DNA of 64,000 bases, from positions 34,940,309-35,004,308 of the forward strand of contig NC_092090.1 of assembly GCF_045679555.1 (NCBI RefSeq), given 5' to 3'. The DNA comes from Salvelinus alpinus. Taxonomy: Eukaryota > Chordata > Actinopteri > Salmoniformes > Salmonidae. The translations under genes were made by a program, and so were the position numbers. The notes below the pieces were generated by a model. The model had not been told where the DNA came from, did not search any database, and was given only the letters and a program-made list of their open reading frames with translations. Position 1 is the stretch's first letter. The number at the start of each line of letters is the position of its first letter. Below are positions 56,577 to 64,000 of the stretch, piece by piece.

Positions 56577-57071
56577 CACAGGTAAAGGATTTCTGTTTAA
56601 ACATATAATATAAACAATATATACAATACTCAGAAAACAGAAATTACATTCTATTCAAACAATCAGCCGTTTATCATCCACTTATTGATGGAAGTTATTC
56701 ACTTATTGAACGGGGAAAGGGTGATACCTAGTCAGTTGTAAAACTGAATGCCTTCAACTGAAATGTGTCTTCTGCATTTAACCTAACATACGCAGATACC
56801 TACACTGCAAGGCTGTTTGTACCAACATTCAAAGTGAGAAAAGGGGGTAATATAGATTTTAAATGTAGCACTGTTGGCCTGGAACAACACTGGGACAAGG
56901 TTCACCTTTGCAAGAATGGAGTTGTGGTAAGAATGACTCTTTTGGAGAAAGGTGAAAATTACACAATTTTCACCATGAAGGATGTTACAAGAGAAGACAG
57001 GCAACTATAGCTGTGTGTACACCAGAGACAAACTTCTCGTAGTCATCCACGTCTACGGGGAAGAAGCTAAG

Positions 57072-57472
57072 TGTAACGCTCTGGGTGTCGGGGGGTGTGA
57101 AGTCAGACGCAGGAACAACAGAGCTTCAATACGGTGCTTTTTTTTAATGCACAACCGGCAAACAAATGTCCATACGGACTTACTGGGTGTCATAAACAAA
57201 CGTCCAAACACGGAAGACAAAAACCCAGTCCACAATACATACACCCACTCCCGAATCCAAAATTACAAATGAACAATCCCGCACAAGGAAGCGTACGGGC
57301 TGGCTGACTAATAAAGCCACACTAATTAACAATCACCTAAACACAGGTGTAACAAATAAACACATAAGGAGGGGGAGGAAAAAGAGTCAGTGGCAGCTAG
57401 TAGGCCGGTGACGACGACCGCCGAGCGCCACCCGAACGGGAAGGAGAGCCTGCCTCGGTTGAAGTCGTGACA
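57072..57472 (-). mobile_element. Solo LTR after the G Ig exon
   Basis: 401 bp, TGTAACGCTCTGGG to GAAGTCGTGACA, with perfect duplication CTAAG (57067-57071, 57473-57477). The E copy has the empty site near 32785-32800. Confidence 0.85.
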
Positions 57473-57952
57473 CTAAGCTTTTGTTAATGTTTGTAATGAT
57501 CAGAAAGAACGGTGAATGGATTGCTGTGCACATTCAATATTTGTTGTGTGGTTGAATATTTTTTCTTCAGAAGCTAAATTACAGTATAAACTCTTAAAAC
57601 ACAAATTACATTCTTAATAATAAATAATCTTACACTTAGGGGGAAATTTTAGCTTCCACAAGTCGAATTTTCTGCTTTTTTAAATGTAAGTTAGGGTTCG
57701 CCCCTTATGAGTGTTTTGTTTTATGCAGAGATCTACTCCACAAAGCTCTATGGACCATCTAATGTGACTGAAGGGAGAATGTAGATTTGAAATGTAGCAC
57801 TACTGGCATCCCTAGAAGCTAAACAAGGTTGGAGTTGAACATGTGCAAATGGGCAATGTAATCTGATTAGGATTGCAAAACTACCAGTAATTTACCAAGG
57901 TCACAGAAATCTTCAGTAATTTGGGTAATTAACAGAAAATCGTTGGCAATCT

Positions 57953-58190
57953 CAAATCAAATCAAAGTTTATTTGTCACGTGCGCCGAATACAACAGGTG
58001 TTTCACCTTACAGTGAAATGCTTAGTTACAGGCTCTAACCAATAGTGCAAAAAGGGTATTAGGTGAACAATAGGTAAGTAAAGAAATAAAACAGTAAAAG
58101 ACAGGCTATATACAGTAGCGAGGCTATAAAAGTAGCAAGGCTACATAGACACCGGTTAGTCAGGCTGATTGAGGTAGCATGTACATGTAG
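57953..58190 (-). mobile_element. LINE-type 3' fragment
   Basis: Starts (on +) CAAATCAAATCAAAGTTTAT and continues TGTCACGTGCGCCGAATACA. On the minus strand it ends in the ATTTGATTTG tail typical of the salmonid LINEs here. Non-coding. Confidence 0.7.
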
Positions 58191-58538
58191 GTCTACTGGT
58201 AAAATTAATTTAAAAAAAAAAGGTATTCATATATAGTATTATTTTTTTTATATACGTGTCCATATTGTCCATGAGTTTCTCGTAGATAGACCATATGGTT
58301 CAAGAGACAATAGCCTAATTAATGAAAAAAGCATTAATCTACAATGGCATTATTTTCAATGAACTCTGCAAAGCTTCCAACTATTCACAACAGTCAACAG
58401 TTTGATGCCAAAACATTGACAACAAATACATATTGACATAATCAAATAAACACATAAATATAAAAGGATATTTAATGCTGAAACCCTCATATTAAACACC
58501 AATGGTATTCACCAAGTTGATGGTTTATATTCAGGATA

Positions 58539-58894
58539 TGTAACGGGTGTCGTCGGAAGGAAGAGACCAAGGCGCAGCGTTCTTTGCGTTCCACATAATT
58601 TAATAATGAAGTGAAACTTTGAAAGGACAAAACAATAAAGAATACAACGACCGAACAGCTTCGATGTGCAAACTACCTGCACACAAACAAGAACAAAATC
58701 CCACACAGAAGGAGGGAAAAGGGCTGCCTAAGTAAGACAACGATAGACAGCTGCCTCTGATTGGGAACCACACTCGGCCAGAAACACAAAACATAGAAAT
58801 AAAGAAATAAAGAACATAGAATGCCCACCCCAAATCACACCCTGACCAAACCAAATAGAGACATAAAAAGGCTCTCTAAGGTCAGGGCGTGACA
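58539..58894 (-). mobile_element. Solo LTR nested in the hAT MITE
   Basis: 356 bp, TGTAACGGGTGTCG to CAGGGCGTGACA, with perfect duplication GGATA (58534-58538, 58895-58899). The empty site is in the E copy near 33427. Same LTR family as 28945-29311. Confidence 0.88.
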
Positions 58895-59493
58895 GGATAA
58901 GGTTTTACAGCTTTGTCATCTTATTAAATTACTTCACATATTTATATGTGATAAGGCCACACAGAGGTCCAGAGATTATTACAGGCACCTGTGATCATCT
59001 GAAATACAGAAAAGGGCCACTAGATGTCTTGTTATAGATTACATAAAATCCTTGAAAGATAATACAATTCTGGTAGTTTACTGGTAAAATTGTAACGTTT
59101 CCAGTAGTATACCCTCCCTTTGCAACCCTAAATCTGATTGATATGTTCAGTTGTTGTGGTCATGCTTCTACTGACTGTAGTGGCTGATGTCCATAAAAAG
59201 TAGGCTAGTCATGATGTCTCTTTCTGGAAGACAATCAGAACTAATGCACTGACAGATAAATCATTTTTCTTAAGAAATATGTGCTTATACCATATAAAAT
59301 ACATGTGTTTTACAGTACTTGCAACATATGGAACAATTGTAATTGAACTTACTTCTACAGTGGGATACATAAAGTACCAAATGGTTGCAGTCACAGTCAG
59401 TTGAACCTCTGGTAGGATGGGTGACAGATAGAATGTTCAATAAACTATACAAACTGAGAATTGAATCATATCAACTGTATTGAACTTATAATT

Positions 59494-61150
59494 ATAACTA
59501 GTCAAGGACCATATCACCTCCACCCTACCTGACACCCTAGACCCACTCCAATTTGCTTACCGACCCAATAGGTCCACAGACGACGCAATCGCAACCACAC
59601 TGCACACTGCCCTAACCCATCTGGACAAGAGGAATACCTATGTGAGAATGCTGTTCATCGACTACAGCTCAGCATTTAACACCATAGTACCCTCCAAACT
59701 CGTCATCAAGCTCGAGACCCTGGGTCTCGACCCCGCCCTGTGCAACTGGGTCCTGGACTTCCTGACGGGCCGCCCCCAGGTGGTGAGGGTAGGTAACAAC
59801 ATCTCCACCCCGCTGATCCTCAACACCGGGGCCCCACAAGGGTGCGTTCTGAGCCCTCTCCTGTACTCCCTGTTCACCCACGACTGCGTGGCCATGCACG
59901 CCTCCAACTCAATCATCAAGTTTGCGGACGACACTACAGTAGTAGGCTTGATTACCAACAACGACGAGACGGCCTACAGGGAGGAGGTGAGGGCCCTCGG
60001 AGTGTGGTGTCAGGAAAATAACCTCACACTCAACGTCAACAAAACAAAGGAGATGATTGTGGACTTCAGGAAACAGCAGAGGGAGCACCCCCCTATCCAC
60101 ATCGACGGGACAGTAGTGGAGAAGGTGGAAAGTTTTAAGTTCCTCGGTGTACACATCACGGACAAACTGAATTGGTCCACCCACACAGACAGCGTTGTGA
60201 AGAAGGCGCAGCAGCGCCTCTTCAACCTCAGGAGGCTGAAGAAATTCGGCTTGTCACCAAAAGCACTCACAAACTTCTACAGATGCACAATCGAGAGCAT
60301 CCTGTCGGGCTGTATCACCGCCTGGTACGGCAACTGCTCCGCCCACAACCGTAAGGCTCTCCAGAGGGTAGTGAGGGCTGCACAACGCATCACCGGGGGC
60401 AAACTACCTGCCCTCCAGGACACCTACACCACCCGATGTCACAGGAAGGCCATAAAGATCATCAAGGACAACAACCACCCAAGCCACTGCCTGTTCACCC
60501 CGCTATCATCCAGAAGGCGAGGTCAGTACAGGTGCATCAAAGCAGGGACCGAGAGACTGAAAAACAGCTTCTATCTCAAGGCCATCAGACTGTTAAACAG
60601 CCACCACTAACATTTAGTGGCCGCTGCCAACATACTGACTCAACTCCAGCCACTTTAAAAATGGGAATTGATGGAAATTATGTAAAAATGTACCACTAGC
60701 CACTTTAAACAATGCCACTTAATATAATGTTTACATACCCTACATTACTCATCTCATATGTATATGTATATACTGTACTCTATATCATCTACTGCATCTT
60801 GCCATCCTTATGTAATACATGTATCACTAGCCACTTTAAACTATGCCACTTTATGTTTACATACCCTACATTACTCATCTCATATGTATATACTGTACTC
60901 TATACCATCTACTGCATCTTGCCTATGCCGTTCTGTACCATCACTCATTCATATATCTTTATGTACACATTCTTTATTCCTTTACACTTGTGTGTATAAG
61001 GTAGTAGTTGTGGAATTGTTAGGTTAGAGTACTTGTTGGTTATTACTGCATTGTCGGAACTAGAAGCACAAGCATTTCGCTACACTCGCATTAACATCTG
61101 CTAACCATGTGTATGTGACAAATAAAATTGGATTTGATTTGATTTGATTT
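59494..61150 (+). mobile_element. Rex1/RSg-1-like LINE, 5' truncated
   Basis: Carries the C-terminal reverse transcriptase and a 3' UTR ending ATTTGATTTGATTTGATTT. The 3' UTR has a tandem repeat of about 120 bp (two copies of TTACATACCCTACATTACTC, near 60730 and 60857). The empty site is visible in the D copy near 25430 (CTTGTAATTTGCCAA). Confidence 0.88.
59500..60610 (+). CDS. LINE reverse transcriptase, C-terminal part
   Basis: Open without stops to 60610, with a methionine at 59642 (322 codons from there). Motifs: [11 protein letters not shown] (first catalytic Asp region), [28 protein letters not shown] (catalytic DD), [21 protein letters not shown]. These match the Rex1/Babar-type fish reverse transcriptases, including salmonid RSg-1. 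The endonuclease and N-terminal fingers are missing by 5' truncation. The unbroken frame suggests a young insertion. Confidence 0.88.
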
Positions 61151-61623
61151 GCCAAATACGTACTGTTTGGAATGTGAAGTTTGGATTTTTGATAAACCAT
61201 TCTGTAAACAGTCAAAGTTTAGCAAGATACTTGTTTATATATTGTAACTGTAAATTAGTCCACTAGAAGTTCTGTAAGGAAAACCTGTAAATGTTAATGA
61301 AAATGTGATACTTAATAAATTAACACATTTGATATAAAGTTCTACACGTTGCTGATGATTTCAATTGATAGCTTATGTACCAGGCCACTTCTCCTCTGCA
61401 ACATAAGGGTGTGACACTGTAACGACGAAATGGCTTTGTTATGACAGTATGCCTAAATATGTCCAAAGTATTTGAGAAAGCTCATCAAACAGACCAATGT
61501 TCCGGGTTTTGATTCGTTCAATGTGTGGTTACCATCATTAGTCTGAATAGGTAAGGTACAGTACGTCAACAATGCATTTCTCTGAATCCATCACTCCACA
61601 CCACTGAAGTCTCAGCCAACATC

Positions 61624-64000
61624 ATGGCAGCATTAGGACTCCTCTGGCTTGTGATCGGTGAGTATTTTCTACTGTTCAAGTAATACAAACATTTTCTGAG
61701 AAATATTGATGTTCATTTCCTGAACATAATATTTCCCCTAAGTGTATACATTTTTCCATGCAGCCACAGCATCCATCCTTGTCAAATATGAGGGCGCAAA
61801 ATCTGAAGACAAAAGTAAAGTATTTATGTATCTTTTTTTGTAGTGATTATTGATGAGTGTTTCATCAATATTTAATTACATCAATGTATAAAGAGCAGTA
61901 TATACCTTTTAAACACAAATGACCTTCTTAATAATGAACACACATTTAGGGGAAATCCTAACTTCCACTTAAGTTCACCCCTTATTGGCATTTGTTTTTA
62001 TGCAGAGATCTACCCAGCAAAGATATTTGGACCATCTAATGTGACTGAAGGGGTAAATGTCCATTTTAAATGTAGCACTACTGGCATCAGAGTACCTGAG
62101 GACAAGTTTAATTTGTACCTCTGCAAGAATGGAGTTGGGTTGAAAATGAAGGTTCTGGAGAAAGGGGAAGATGACACCATTTTCACCATGAAGGATGTTA
62201 CAAGAGAAGACTCAGGCAACTACAGCTGTGTGTACACCAGAGATAAACCTGTACACAGTCACTTGAAGTCAACAGGGGAGAATTTAATAGTCTTTCATGT
62301 TCATAGAGAATGGAAAGGTAAGATTCTGTCAATATTTGTGTATAATGTATGTTTGTAATGATACGATTGCTATCCATACTGATTATTTGTCAATTTGTTG
62401 CGTTGCAGTTTGAATATTTGTCATTCAGACACATTTTCAGCCAATATATTGCTTTGTAAAGAAAGGCTACATACTCTGACTAGACAACAAGTTAAACACC
62501 AGCGTGTACTGTACACCAAAGTCTATTATATCAATGTTCTTCACAGAGGGACTAAAGAATGTGGGAGGACAAGTGGGAGCAGGACTTGCAGTAGCCTTGG
62601 TCCTCCTGTTTCTGACGCTGTCTTTACTGTGGAGGTACTGGGGGATCCTGAAACAAAGTAAGTGAAGTTGACTGTTTCTGTTTGGTTTAGGACAGTAATC
62701 AATTCTTAACACCGAAAATTTTCACTGCCGTTTGCGGAGATCGTGTTCACAAAATGCTGCAGATGACGGCTCAATCGGAAATTCCCTTTAAATGTCAAAC
62801 AAGCAATGTGGAATTTTGAATTTTTATAAACTAATCTGTAAACAGTCAAGTTTAGCAAGATATTTGTTTATATATTGTAACTGTAGATTAGTCCACAAGC
62901 AGTTCGTATTCATGAAACGCTGCAAATGACAGGTCAATCGGAAATCCCTTTTAAATGTCAATCAAGCTATTGTTAGGGGTGTGTACGGAGGCGAAGTCAG
63001 GTGCAGGAGATCAGAGTGTAGTAAACAGGCGCACTTCAAAAACATGGAGGGGAACAGAGGACTAAATACATGCAGTGTGATTATGGAATGAAAACCAGGT
63101 GTGTATGGAACAAGACAAAACAAATGGACATATGAGAAATGGAGCGGCGATGGCTAGAAAGCCGGTGACGTCGATCGCCGAACGCCGCCCGAACAAGGAG
63201 AGGAACCGACTTTGGCGGAAGTCGTGACAGCTATAACACAAATCTAACGTGGATATGATTGAATCCCGGCCTTACAATCACCATGTCTAGCTATGTGACA
63301 TGGTGGGGAAAGGGAACAAATGCTTGATGTTAAACGAAGTGTCTATGTATTGTAACACAATGGCTTAAGTCATTCCTTACTGTTGCTTTCTGTTACAGTG
63401 ATAAGCATTGACCATCAACCAAGGTATAGCAAACCTACCAAATGAAAACAAAATACTACTTGATTTATCAATGTCCACATTGTTGAGACAGGAAATACAA
63501 ATATTTTGACTCTTCCCTTAGTGAGAATCAAGATACGGATCAAACATACAGTCTAATCGCAGCTGTGCCAGGTACAGTATATCAGTTCATATTTTTACAT
63601 TGCATATTTTGCATCACATATTTTTCATTTTCTCAAGTTATTTAAGAACTAAGTTATACTGTATGTTTTCTGTCTTTGATTTTCATATGCTGGATGTTCT
63701 AGTCGCAGCTGGTGTAATGTAAGTTTCTCTTCGTTTGCAATCCTGCTCTTACATTTCCTTCAGTATCAGGGACATGGATGAGGCTTATTGTTGATATTTC
63801 TCTAACTACATATTTACATTTATGAGTTTGAAGTTCATTTTCTGTTTCTGTAGCTCTCCAACTGATCCTACAGGAGATGAGGCACTGTACAGTGTAATAA
63901 CTAGAGGTGGGTACTAAAGAAGAAACAAGTAGAATAGAATATGTACATGTACTGTCTGATGGGTTACAAAGGTAGGTTCACATCATACCTATTTTTATCT
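61624..64000 (+). CDS. Ig receptor H, ITIM-like tail (3' end outside window)
   Basis: Exons are leader 61624-61657 (MAALGLLWLVI), 61764-61814, Ig 62006-62317, TM 62547-62657 and cytoplasmic exons 63399-63423, 63523-63572, 63703-63718 and 63854-63905, all in phase. The Ig domain has FKCSTTGI, FNLYLCKNGVGL and DSGNYSCVYTRD. The TM (GAGLAVALVLLFLTLSLLW) has no charged residue, unlike B2 and F. The tail contains QTYSLI and EALYSVI, two YxxI motifs about 25 residues apart, ITIM-like although the -2 residues (Q, A) are not classical. Predicted inhibitory receptor recruiting SH2 phosphatases (inference). The gene continues beyond 64000. Confidence 0.72.
62971..63229 (-). mobile_element. Solo LTR in an intron of H
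   Basis: 259 bp, TGTTAGGGGTGTG to GAAGTCGTGACA, with perfect duplication GCTAT (62966-62970, 63230-63234). The right end resembles the LTR at 57072-57472, but the element is shorter. Confidence 0.8.

Larger units (their letters stand above)
57868..59130. mobile_element. hAT-type MITE in G with nested insertions
   Basis: Ends TAGGATTGCAAAAC and TTTGCAACCCTA, with 8-bp duplications AATCTGAT at 57860-57867 and 59131-59138. Same insertion point as 33184-33678. Enlarged by a LINE fragment (57953-58190) and a solo LTR (58539-58894). Confidence 0.85.
40354..59200 (+). pseudogene. Receptor G, split by a Polinton
   Basis: Leader 40354-40387 (MAALGLIWLVI-type) and exon 2 from 40527 (TASKPAKSEYT) are open. 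The Polinton then interrupts at the exon-2 donor. The Ig exon resumes at 56796 with FKCSTVGLEQHWDKVH, loses two codons (VY) and then 2 nt in REDxGN near 56997, causing a frameshift. Its donor GT has become CT beside a solo LTR. A second Ig piece at 57729 (EIYSTKLYGPSNVTEG) is frameshifted and fused to the TM exon, which is split by a hAT MITE carrying further insertions. The TM remainder is at 59139-59200. Dead gene; duplicate of E. Confidence 0.75.

Noticed and set aside
60712-61027. 95- and 89-codon frames after the LINE ORF
   Set aside because: They lie in the tandemly repeated 3' UTR of the LINE.

Overview
The window is teleost, almost certainly salmonid, nuclear DNA. The evidence is intron-split genes with GT/AG junctions, a Tc1 element whose ends match the Sleeping Beauty-type family, HpaI-type and other tRNA-derived SINEs, a 5S-derived SINE3, Rex1/RSg-1-like and L2 LINEs, and many salmonid-type solo LTRs and MITEs. 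I cannot name the species.

The host genes are all on the + strand and form one multigene family of immunoglobulin-domain membrane receptors. The usual plan is a short leader exon, a small second exon, one or two Ig exons (core motif DSGNYSCVYTRD), a transmembrane (TM) exon and cytoplasmic exons. Almost all junctions are phase 1. There are two tandem duplicated regions. Positions 1-13.5 kb (A1, B1, C) and 16.2-25.4 kb (A2, B2, D) are copies of a three-gene block. Positions 32.2-39.4 kb (E, F) and 40.3-64 kb (G, H) are copies of a two-gene block. By exon phase and open frames, B2 (281 codons), F (296 codons) and the visible part of H look intact. A1, A2, B1, C, D, E and G carry frameshifts, stops or lost splice sites. 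Most TM exons contain an NVIR motif like the arginine TM motif of FcR-gamma-associated leukocyte receptors (GPVI, FCAR, LILRA). H instead has an uncharged TM and a tail with two YxxI motifs. This looks like a fish paired activating/inhibitory receptor cluster.

Positions 40564-56576 hold a 16.0-kb Polinton/Maverick (adintovirus-like) element with 533-bp terminal inverted repeats and a 6-bp target duplication (CACAGG). It sits exactly on the exon-2 splice donor of receptor gene G. Its rightward genes are protein-primed PolB, packaging ATPase and two small conserved proteins. Its leftward genes are adenain-type protease, double-jelly-roll major capsid protein, a small basic protein, a second capsid-type protein, chromodomain integrase and three unrecognised proteins. 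Frameshifts, stops, two TTAA-target transposons, a solo LTR and a Tc1 fragment break it, so it is a dead copy.

The remainder is mostly mobile DNA: four Tc1-type elements, a pogo/Tigger-type element, six solo LTRs, one LTR element with a proline-rich ORF, LINEs, SINEs and several long fold-back MITEs. The duplicated blocks supply empty sites for many of these insertions, so target duplications and relative ages can be read directly.
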